A stretch of 64,000 bases of DNA, from the NCBI GenBank assembly GCA_900755065.1, contig CAAEFC010000022.1, forward strand, positions 1 through 64,000, in the 5' to 3' direction. Under the pieces are notes generated by a model. That model saw only the letters and a list, made by a program, of their open reading frames with translations. It was not told the origin of the DNA and did not search any database. Of the stretch, positions 57,697 to 64,000 are shown piece after piece. Position numbers and translations under genes: made by a program. The stretch is from Bacilli bacterium. GTDB lineage: Bacteria > Bacillota_I > Bacilli_A > RFN20 > CAG-449. Position 1 is the first letter of the stretch, and each line of letters starts with the position of its first letter.

Positions 57697-58311
57697 ATGA
57701 TCAATTATCCCAACAGAAAAAAGGCCAATTCCGAAGCGGATTCCGCATCCGAAGAGATGAAAAGCCGGCGGAGAAAACTGACCGCCGCCAACCGGGGCAT
57801 GGATTTTGAACACGCGATCAATTCCTCGAATGCTTACTACGACGATGCCGGAAGAGCGATCATCACCAAGCGTCCGACGCCGATCCGCGTCGTCAAGGTG
57901 GATTACAGCAAAAACGCGCGCATCGTCGACGCCTACTTTGAAAAGCAGTCGACGACCGATTACAACGGCGTTTACCGGGGACGTTACGTCGATTTTGAAT
58001 GCAAAGAGACCCAATCGGAAACCGCGTTGGCTTTCCACAACATCTCTTCCCATCAGATCGCGCACCTGAAAAAAGTCATCCGCCACGGCGGCATCGCTTT
58101 TTTCCTCATTTACTTCGCCAGACGGAATGAAATCTATCTTCTCGACGCTCAGGTCGTCATTGAGGCTTACGAGCATCAGGAAGAAAGAAAATCGCTGTCC
58201 TATGCCAGCATCGTGAAACAAGGATATCTGATCGAACAGGGCTTCATTCCGCGCATACGCTATTTAGACGCGGTAGATCGGGTGTATTTTCATGAAAAAA
58301 AGCAACTTTAA
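57697..58311 (+). CDS. recU: Holliday junction resolvase RecU
   Basis: Cuts four-way junctions in recombination and chromosome segregation. The 204-aa protein has MINYPNRK at the start, NRGMDFEHAINSSNAYY, the STTDYNGVYRGRYVDFECKETQ block with the catalytic Asp/Glu/Lys (about residues 87-108) and HQIAHLKKVIRHGGIAFFLI. The start codon is fixed by homology; a GGCTCA/TGAGCC hairpin lies just upstream and no good ribosome binding site is seen. Overlaps ponA by 20 bases, the conserved Bacilli arrangement. Confidence 0.96.
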   Translation: MINYPNRKKANSEADSASEEMKSRRRKLTAANRGMDFEHAINSSNAYYDDAGRAIITKRPTPIRVVKVDYSKNARIVDAYFEKQSTTDYNGVYRGRYVDFECKETQSETALAFHNISSHQIAHLKKVIRHGGIAFFLIYFARRNEIYLLDAQVVIEAYEHQEERKSLSYASIVKQGYLIEQGFIPRIRYLDAVDRVYFHEKKQL

Positions 58312-60616
58312 ACGTGGAATTTCCATTGCCGTTTCGCTGTTTTTTATCTTTACGTTTCTCGCCGTTCTCGGTGTCGGAACGTTTTTTTTCGTTCATATCG
58401 AAAAAAGGACGATCGTGTTCGACGAAGAGCAGATCACGCATTCTTCCCGCATTTACGACCGTTATTCCAATGAAATCGAAGTGCTGGGTCAGGAAACTTC
58501 ACCCGTCGCTTACGCGGATATTCCGGAAGTGCTGGTCGACGCGCTGCTGTCGGTCGAAGACAGCGAATTCTTTTATCACAACGGATTCAATCCGAAACGG
58601 ATTCTGACCTCTTTCGTCAGCAACCTTTTTTCCAATTCCGTGCAGGGCGGATCGACGTTGACACAACAACTGATCAAGAACACCGCCTTATCCGGCGAAA
58701 AAACCTATTCGCGGAAAGTCAAAGAAGCCTACCTCAGTTTTCTTCTGGAAAAAGAGTACAGCAAAGAAGAAATCCTCGAACTCTACTTCAACAAAATCTA
58801 TTTCGAGCAATCCGTTCCCGGAATTCAGTACGCCTGCCGCGTCTTTTTCAATAAATCGGTCGGTCAGATCAATCTGGTTGAAGCGGCTCTCCTCGCTGGT
58901 TTAGTCAAATCGCCGAGTTATTATTACCCTTTTTCGTATCCTGAACGCTGTACCGAAAGAAAAAACATCGTGCTGAAAAGCATGCTCGACAACCGCGTCA
59001 TCGATGAAGCCCAATACCGGTTCGCTTCTGCCGTCCGGGTCGAAGATATCCTTTACACGAAAGACGATCCCGATCTTTCGGTCTACCCTTATCAGGCCTA
59101 TCTCGATCTCGTTTACGAAGAAGTCCGGCAACTGACCGGAAAAGACCTCTATACCCACCCGCTGATCGTGGAAACCTACCTCGATTCTTCGCTTCAAAAG
59201 CACATCGATCTGATTCAGCAGGGCAGTATCATCGGCTTTACCGACGACAATCAGCAGATCGGAGGAGTCGTTCTGAACAACGAAGGAACGGAAGTCATCG
59301 GCGTCATCGGAGGACGGAATTACGCAGGAAAAAAGGTTTTCAACCGCGGTTTTCACCTGAAACGGAATCCCGCCAGCACGATCAAGCCGGTTCTTTCCTA
59401 CGCGTTGGGAATGGAATATCTGGGTTTACACCCGCTTTCGACCGTCAAAGACGAGGCTTACGCCTATTCGGGAACGAATACGGAAGTCCATAACGCCGAC
59501 AAGAAATATCTGGGCAATCTCTCGGTCATCGAAGCATTGGGCTATTCCCGAAACACCTGCGCCGTGAAAATTTTCGACGCGCTGAAACAAAAAATCGGCA
59601 TCGGCGCGATCGACGACTACCTCCGGAAGATTTCTCTGATGGACGAAGGGACGCTTTCCGCCAGTTACGCTCTGGGCGGAATGACTTATGGCGTATCCCC
59701 TCTTCAAATGGCAGGCGCTTACGCGATGTTAGCCAATCACGGCCGCTACAAAGAGCCTTCTGCCGTCCGCTCGATCAAGGATGCCGACGGCCATCTTCTC
59801 TATCAGAGAGAGGAATCCTCTCAGCAGGTGATCGCCGAAGAAAGCGCCGATCAGGTCACCTACGCCTTACAGAAAGTCATGGAAAAAAACTATCTGAACA
59901 TCAACATCACCAAGCCCGACGGCATCGACGTCGCCGGAAAAACCGGGACGAACGCTTACGACAGCGTCACCATCGCCCGGAATCACTATCCGTCCAACGC
60001 CGACAAGGACATCTGGTTTGCCGGCTATTCCGCGAAAAACACCTGTGTGGTCTGGACAGGATTCGACGAAGCGCTCGATCGGCAAAACTATTTCACCAGC
60101 AACGATCCGCGCAAGAAAATCGCCAAAAACGTGTTTAAAAGCATTCTGGAACAAATCCATAAAAAAGGCGAATTCACCTATTCGGATCAACTGAAAAAAA
60201 TCAATCTGGTCAAAGGACTCGACGGCGATTATCTTCCGGATCCAACGGTTCCGGCTTATTTGATTGAAGAAACCCTGATCGATCCGCGCAAGACGTTTCC
60301 GCGTCCTCTTCCGGAACTGAACATCGAAAAAATCGAAGACGTCAGCGTCTTCGCCACCTCGGAAGAATTGCTCTTTCAGGTCCAAACGCCCTTGACCGAA
60401 GATGAAATCTATACAGCCCTTTACGGCGAAAAACTCTATCGGATGCACGTTCTCACCCCTTCCGCTCAGGAAGAGGAGATGACTTCGACGGACGGCTGTT
60501 TCACCTATCTCTGCAAAGAAAAAGGAACTTACCGCTTCGACTTTTCCGTCGGCTTCCGAAACAACGCGGAGCAAAAAGGCGAAACCTATTCCTTTTCCTT
60601 CGATTGCCGCGCATAG
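58292..60616 (+). CDS. ponA: Class A penicillin-binding protein (PBP1A type)
   Basis: Polymerises and cross-links peptidoglycan at the outer face of the membrane. The 774-aa protein has a basic N-terminus, one membrane helix (about residues 11-33), a glycosyltransferase GT51 domain (EDSEFFYHNGFNP with the catalytic Glu, GGSTLTQQLIKN, EILELYFNKIYF) and a transpeptidase domain with the SxxK motif PASTIKP, the YSRNT motif and VAGKTGT. The last about 100 residues are a small extra domain without PASTA repeats. Partner of GpsB, encoded nearby. Confidence 0.96.
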   Translation: MKKSNFKRGISIAVSLFFIFTFLAVLGVGTFFFVHIEKRTIVFDEEQITHSSRIYDRYSNEIEVLGQETSPVAYADIPEVLVDALLSVEDSEFFYHNGFNPKRILTSFVSNLFSNSVQGGSTLTQQLIKNTALSGEKTYSRKVKEAYLSFLLEKEYSKEEILELYFNKIYFEQSVPGIQYACRVFFNKSVGQINLVEAALLAGLVKSPSYYYPFSYPERCTERKNIVLKSMLDNRVIDEAQYRFASAVRVEDILYTKDDPDLSVYPYQAYLDLVYEEVRQLTGKDLYTHPLIVETYLDSSLQKHIDLIQQGSIIGFTDDNQQIGGVVLNNEGTEVIGVIGGRNYAGKKVFNRGFHLKRNPASTIKPVLSYALGMEYLGLHPLSTVKDEAYAYSGTNTEVHNADKKYLGNLSVIEALGYSRNTCAVKIFDALKQKIGIGAIDDYLRKISLMDEGTLSASYALGGMTYGVSPLQMAGAYAMLANHGRYKEPSAVRSIKDADGHLLYQREESSQQVIAEESADQVTYALQKVMEKNYLNINITKPDGIDVAGKTGTNAYDSVTIARNHYPSNADKDIWFAGYSAKNTCVVWTGFDEALDRQNYFTSNDPRKKIAKNVFKSILEQIHKKGEFTYSDQLKKINLVKGLDGDYLPDPTVPAYLIEETLIDPRKTFPRPLPELNIEKIEDVSVFATSEELLFQVQTPLTEDEIYTALYGEKLYRMHVLTPSAQEEEMTSTDGCFTYLCKEKGTYRFDFSVGFRNNAEQKGETYSFSFDCRA

Positions 60617-61224
60617 AGGCAATGCGCCTGCAAGGCGCACGATCCGCAGAAGGGGTTCCGGCTCTTGCACAAGTCCCGTCCGAAGAAAATCAACTGATGA
60701 TGCGACCGGATCCACCGATCCTCCGGAATCGCCTCCCTGAGTTTTTCTTCCACCTGAAACGGCGTGTCCTTTTCATCGGCGAGTTGCAGGCGTTTCGCGA
60801 CTCTTTCCACGTGCGTATCGACCGGAATTTCCGGAATTCCGAACCCCTCGATCCGGACGACGTTCGCCGTCTTTCTCCCCACGCCGGGTAAAGACGTCAG
60901 GGCTTCTTTGCTTTCCGGCACTTTTCCCCCGTACCGGTTCATGAGAATCTGAGCCGTCAGCACGATGTTTTTCGCTTTGCTTTTCCCCAATCCGACCGAA
61001 TGGACGATGCGCTCGATTTCGTCCGGATTCGCCTTTGCGAACGCATTCAGATCCGGGTAACGCTCGAACAGTTTCTCCGTCACCTGATTGACGCTTTTAT
61101 CGGTCGCCTGCGCCGAAAGCATGACGGCGAACAGCAACTCGTAATCCGTCCGGTAGTTCAACTGGCACCGCGCATCGGGATACCTCTCTTCCAGAAAGTT
61201 CAGGATTTCCTCCGCCTTACTCAT
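60586..61224 (-). CDS. nth: Endonuclease III
   Basis: DNA glycosylase and AP lyase that removes oxidised pyrimidines. The 212-aa protein has LLFAVMLSAQATDKSVN, the helix-hairpin-helix LPGVGRKTANVV with the catalytic Lys (about residue 122), VDTHVERVAKRL with the catalytic Asp (about 140) and the iron-sulfur cluster CKSRNPFCGSCALQAHC (C-x6-C-x2-C-x5-C). The ATG at MSKAEEILN overlaps the dnaD end by 8 bases. The 3' end overlaps ponA by 31 bases. The dnaD-nth order is conserved in Bacilli. Confidence 0.96.
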   Translation of the reverse strand: MSKAEEILNFLEERYPDARCQLNYRTDYELLFAVMLSAQATDKSVNQVTEKLFERYPDLNAFAKANPDEIERIVHSVGLGKSKAKNIVLTAQILMNRYGGKVPESKEALTSLPGVGRKTANVVRIEGFGIPEIPVDTHVERVAKRLQLADEKDTPFQVEEKLREAIPEDRWIRSHHQLIFFGRDLCKSRNPFCGSCALQAHCLYARQSKEKE

Positions 61225-61876
61225 CGTCGTCCGTCCACCTCGTATTGGCGATTTCAATGGTTTTTTCCAGATCTTTTTTCCACTTCTCGTTCGCGGAAGA
61301 ATAGCCTTCCCGCTCGATATCGCGGCTGGAAACGTATTTCAGGATCATCTTGTCGAGTTTATTGACCGTCACGTTCTTCACCTTGTGCTGGCATTCGTGA
61401 ATGCAGTCGACGATGATTTCCTGCGTGATGCCCTGACTGATCCAGTCCCGTATTTTCTCGATTTCGATCGGAGACAGATTCCGTCCGAGTTCGCCCTGAA
61501 CGATTTGAAACACGTTGGACATTTCCTCGCTCTGTTTCTGATCGACTTGCCCTTTCACCAACCGCACGACGTCGTTCTGAAACAGGTTCAGCAGTTTGTC
61601 GTAGGTCGGCTTCAACGAACTGACGAGACTTCCTTCGACCTTCCGGTATTCGATGAATCCTCTGGAAGTCAGGCTGACGAGAATCGTATCGATTTCCTTC
61701 ACGTTCAGATTCATCTTCAACGCCATCAGTTCCGCCGTGACAAGAACCGGCGCGCCTTTCAGCACATTATCGACGCAAAGAAGCACCGCCAGATCGTATT
61801 CGCTTAATCCCAGCGATTTGTAATTGTCGACCAGTACATAACGGTAATCGATCTGTTGCAGAGTCAGTTCGTTCAT
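61217..61876 (-). CDS. dnaD: DNA replication protein DnaD
   Basis: Helps load the replicative helicase at origins and at restarted forks. The 219-aa protein has an N-terminal winged-helix domain (about residues 1-115) and the C-terminal DnaD domain (about 120-195, FQIVQGELGRNLSPIEIEKIRDWISQGITQEIIVDCIHECQHKV), ending in an acidic WTDDDE. It is followed by nth, as in Bacillus, and preceded by the nucleotidyltransferase-dipeptidase fusion gene with 8 bases between. Confidence 0.95.
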   Translation of the reverse strand: MNELTLQQIDYRYVLVDNYKSLGLSEYDLAVLLCVDNVLKGAPVLVTAELMALKMNLNVKEIDTILVSLTSRGFIEYRKVEGSLVSSLKPTYDKLLNLFQNDVVRLVKGQVDQKQSEEMSNVFQIVQGELGRNLSPIEIEKIRDWISQGITQEIIVDCIHECQHKVKNVTVNKLDKMILKYVSSRDIEREGYSSANEKWKKDLEKTIEIANTRWTDDDE

Positions 61877-61884
61877 GTTATCTC

Positions 61885-63543
61885 CTACCTTTCTCTCACT
61901 TTCCGGAAAACTCTCAGAAAGTTCTTATAAAAGATCTTTTCGATCTCTTCCTGTCCGTATCCTTCCTTGACCAGCGCTTCTTTCAACGCCAGCGTGCGCG
62001 TGCAGTCGCTCATGCCGATCGGCGTCGGTATGCCGTCGAAATCACTGCCCAGAGCGATCACGTCGATGCCGCCGACATCGCGGATATGGTTGATGTGCCG
62101 GATCAAATCCGGAATCTGATTCACCCGGCTCGAAGAAACGAAATCGGGACAGTAATTGATGCCCATGACCCCGCCGTTCTCTTTCAGTTTCACGATCATG
62201 TCGTCCGTCAGATTCCGGCTGACGGGACAGATCGCGCGGCTGTTGGAATGACTGGCGACGATCGGCTTCGTCGAATAACGGATGCAATCGTAGAATCCGG
62301 CATCGGAAAGATGAGACACGTCGATGATGATGCCCGATTCGTTCATCTTCCGGATCAGGGCGATGCCGAAATCCGTCAGACCGTTTTTCTCGTCGGGACC
62401 GAAATCGAGGACTTTCCCCGAAGCGTCCATGCGGACGTTCGGATAGCCGATCGAATTGGGATAATTCCACGTCAAAGTGATCATGCGCACGCCCTGTTCG
62501 TCAAAATAGTCCAGATTTTCCTCTTTTCCTTCCAGCATTTCGCCGTCTTCCAGAGACAATAACGCCGACATTCTTTTATTCGCGCGATGATTCAGAATAT
62601 CCACATATTCAAAAACCTGACCGATGAGGTTCCGGTTTTCTTCCATCTGCTCCTTGAACAGACTGACGTATTTCTTCGCTTCCGAAAACGGATGAGCGTA
62701 ATTCGCCGTTTTGAGAAAGATGGCGAACGTCTGCATCCGATACTGCCCTTCATTCATCTTTTTCAGATTCAGATGAAGGTGATTCTGATACAGACCTTTT
62801 TCCCTCACCTCTTCCCTCGTCAGCGTATCGCAATGAAGGTCAATGACGTCCAGACGGTTTTTCGAAACGTATTCCAGAGGAATCACATCGTCGATGCGGT
62901 GAATTTTCAGCATCCACATCGTTTTTTCTTCGGAAAAGGCTCTCATCTTTCCGATTTCTTCCAGACAGCGGACGAAGGAAATCTTTTTCAGCCCGGAAAT
63001 ATTCTCGTCGATCTCTTTGATCAACTGAGGCGTCAGAGAAAAGTTTAACGTCAAAGAAAAGCGCAATGCGCGGAGAATCCGAAGCGGATCTTCTTTCAGG
63101 CGCTGATCCGGCTTTCCGATCATCGAAATCAGATGATTTTTCAGATCGTCGGTTCCGTGATAGTAATCGTAAATCTTCCCTTTCGCGTCGATATAGATGG
63201 CGTTGATCGTAAAATCCCTTCTCTTCGCGTCTTTCCGGAGACTTTTGACGAAGCGGATCTCTTTCGGATGACGAAAATCGTCGTACCCGCTTTCTTCGCG
63301 TAACGTCGTGATGTCCGCTTTGACCCCGTTGTATTTCAGATGTACGCTTCCCATCGCCGAAAAGGTATCGTCGAAAGTCAAAAAAGATTTCATCTCTTCC
63401 GGCGTCGCGTCGGAAACCAGATCGAAGTCGGCGATCTCCTGATTCAACAGCAGACTCCGGCTGGTTCCCCCTACCATGTAAAGCGAATAACCGTGTTCGG
63501 CGAACACTTTTTCCAATTCCAGATAAATCCCAGGCAGTTCCAT
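61885..63543 (-). CDS. Fusion of a tRNA nucleotidyltransferase/poly(A) polymerase head and an M19 dipeptidase
   Basis: A 552-aa single frame. Residues 1-225 are a class II nucleotidyltransferase: MVGGTSRSLLL, the metal-binding DFDLVSDA (Asp39, Asp41), KRRDFTINAIYID (residue 108 on) and EDPLRILRALRF (residue 151 on), then a neck helix region; the usual body and tail are missing. Residues 231-552 are a complete renal-dipeptidase-type M19 domain with zinc ligands His237 and Asp239 (DLHCDT), Glu332, His411 (VSHLSD) and His432 (ASHSNSR), and Asp501 (GSDFDG); the 411-432-501 spacing equals that of human dipeptidase as I recall it. No signal peptide. Weak AAGGAAG site; first gene before dnaD. CCA is encoded in the tRNA genes here, so the head would only repair ends. 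Confidence 0.9.
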   Translation of the reverse strand: MELPGIYLELEKVFAEHGYSLYMVGGTSRSLLLNQEIADFDLVSDATPEEMKSFLTFDDTFSAMGSVHLKYNGVKADITTLREESGYDDFRHPKEIRFVKSLRKDAKRRDFTINAIYIDAKGKIYDYYHGTDDLKNHLISMIGKPDQRLKEDPLRILRALRFSLTLNFSLTPQLIKEIDENISGLKKISFVRCLEEIGKMRAFSEEKTMWMLKIHRIDDVIPLEYVSKNRLDVIDLHCDTLTREEVREKGLYQNHLHLNLKKMNEGQYRMQTFAIFLKTANYAHPFSEAKKYVSLFKEQMEENRNLIGQVFEYVDILNHRANKRMSALLSLEDGEMLEGKEENLDYFDEQGVRMITLTWNYPNSIGYPNVRMDASGKVLDFGPDEKNGLTDFGIALIRKMNESGIIIDVSHLSDAGFYDCIRYSTKPIVASHSNSRAICPVSRNLTDDMIVKLKENGGVMGINYCPDFVSSSRVNQIPDLIRHINHIRDVGGIDVIALGSDFDGIPTPIGMSDCTRTLALKEALVKEGYGQEEIEKIFYKNFLRVFRKVRER

Positions 63544-63586
63544 AAGCGCAATCTTCCTTCCTATTTCCGATAAAATATTTTTTTTG

Positions 63587-63615
63587 TTGACAAGAGACTG
63601 AATTTTGTTTATATT
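63587..63615 (+). promoter_or_regulatory. Promoter of tRNA-Val
   Basis: TTGACA and TATATT with a 17-nt spacer, 20 bases before the tRNA. It is divergent from the fusion gene. Confidence 0.75.
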
Positions 63616-63635
63616 ATTATCGTTATTCGGCTGAT

Positions 63636-63711
63636 GGGTATTTAGCTCAGCTGGGAGAGCATCTGTTTGACGTACAGAAGGTCGGGAGTTCGATCCTCTC
63701 AGTACCCACCA
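63636..63711 (+). tRNA. tRNA-Val (anticodon GAC)
   Basis: A 76-nt cloverleaf with acceptor GGGTATT/AGTACCC-type pairing, D arm GCTCAGCTGGGAGAGC, anticodon stem TCTGT/ACAGA enclosing TTGACGT (anticodon GAC), T arm GGGAGTTCGATCCTCTC and encoded ACCA. Confidence 0.94.
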
Positions 63712-63723
63712 TGAAGCAATCGG

Positions 63724-63750
63724 AAGATTCCTCGAAAGGAATCTTTTTTT
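63724..63750 (+). terminator. Terminator of tRNA-Val
   Basis: AAGATTCC/GGAATCTT stem with a 6-nt loop and seven T. The stop codon of cdaA on the other strand lies at the end of the T run. Confidence 0.85.
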
Positions 63751-64000
63751 ACAGATTATTGTCGTCGTCCATGCGGGCGATGAACTCTTCCAGGAAAGAA
63801 TCGTACGAACAACTTTCCATCTGCCCCTTATAGGTCAGAGAAATTCTCCCGGTCTCTTCGCTGACGACGACCGTAACCGCATCGGAAATCTCGCTGATGC
63901 CGAAAGCCGCACGATGACGGGAGCCGTATTTCCCGCTTAAAGCGCGCGTGGTCGGCGTATAGTAGACCGAAGCCGCCAGAATTTTGTCTCCGCGAATGAC
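63749..64000 (-). CDS. cdaA: Diadenylate cyclase, C-terminal part (runs off the window)
   Basis: The last 83 codons of a DAC-domain protein that makes c-di-AMP from two ATP. The frame enters from the right edge as VIRGDKILAASVYY and contains the GSRHRAAFGISEISDAVTVVVSEETG region, including the RHR motif that binds substrate, then a short tail ending MDDDNNL. The usual N-terminal membrane helices and DGA motif would lie outside the window. Ends without the long tail of DisA, so CdaA type is more likely. Confidence 0.9.
   Translation of the reverse strand, partial: VIRGDKILAASVYYTPTTRALSGKYGSRHRAAFGISEISDAVTVVVSEETGRISLTYKGQMESCSYDSFLEEFIARMDDDNNL

Noticed and set aside
1..64000. CRISPR array or prophage
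   Set aside because: No spaced direct repeats, phage structural genes or integrases were seen.

Overview
The window looks like chromosome from an uncultured or poorly known member of the Bacilli (Bacillota), probably from the Erysipelotrichales/Mollicutes-adjacent part of that class. Supporting signs are conserved Bacilli gene orders (pgsA-cinA-recA; recU-ponA facing dnaD-nth; gpsB-rnpB; a ylbD-ylbE-ylbF / rsmD-coaD / ylbJ block), a B-type RNase P RNA, RNase J, long-form HPF, CdaA, tRNAs with encoded CCA, and strong purine-rich ribosome binding sites. TGA is used as a stop (for example at the end of the MFS gene at 10582-11769), so the standard bacterial code applies. Most of the window is near 50% GC by eye, while the HTH/HipA-like island (about 14.6-16.1 kb) is visibly AT-richer. 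The lineage placement is an inference from memory of gene order and families.

Layout. 0-6 kb: tRNA-Gln, a small membrane protein, GAPDH, a lipoprotein, a phosphopantetheinyl transferase with a DUF975 membrane protein, and an XRE regulator followed by a protein made of seven LPF-type repeats. 6-14.5 kb: a HAD hydrolase, a five-gene operon ending in upp, an MFS transporter, and a three-gene ABC-2 exporter. 14.5-16.1 kb: an acquired-looking HTH/HipA-like kinase module beside tRNA-Glu and tRNA-Asn. 16.4-21 kb: acpP, glpK, gltX and a YitT-type protein. 21-26 kb: an exported protein and a run of spore-coat-like and ylb genes. 26-32.4 kb: def, rnj-maf, a degenerate membrane-tethered EIIB domain, a VTT membrane protein, a CYTH protein and trpS. 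32.4-44.5 kb: phosphohexomutase, two unknown genes, a pseudouridine synthase, tRNA-Ser, a membrane gene broken at a run of nine C, a Cof-type HAD phosphatase operon, an aspartokinase, hpf, metK and pduL. 44.8-52.7 kb: two pairs of half-size ABC exporters around exodeoxyribonuclease III. 52.8-64 kb: recA, cinA, pgsA, rnpB, gpsB, a DEDDh exonuclease, recU-ponA, nth, dnaD, an unusual nucleotidyltransferase/M19 dipeptidase fusion, tRNA-Val, and the C-terminal end of a diadenylate cyclase.

How the genes work together. Most of the window is housekeeping: translation (tRNAs, gltX, trpS, def, hpf, rsmD), RNA decay (rnj, rnpB), DNA repair and replication (recA, recU, nth, xth, dnaD), envelope synthesis (ponA, gpsB, pgsA, acpP, coaD) and central carbon metabolism (gap, glpK, pgm, pduL). 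The parts that stand out are (1) a tRNA nucleotidyltransferase head fused in frame to a complete M19 dipeptidase, (2) a membrane gene interrupted at a C9 homopolymer, which could be phase variation or a sequencing error, (3) a mini-HipA kinase with an HTH partner and a near-consensus promoter carrying a palindrome, (4) a set of spore-coat/ylb-type genes, and (5) a repeat protein encoded next to an XRE regulator. Starts were chosen from ribosome binding sites. No database search was possible, so family names rest on motifs read by eye.
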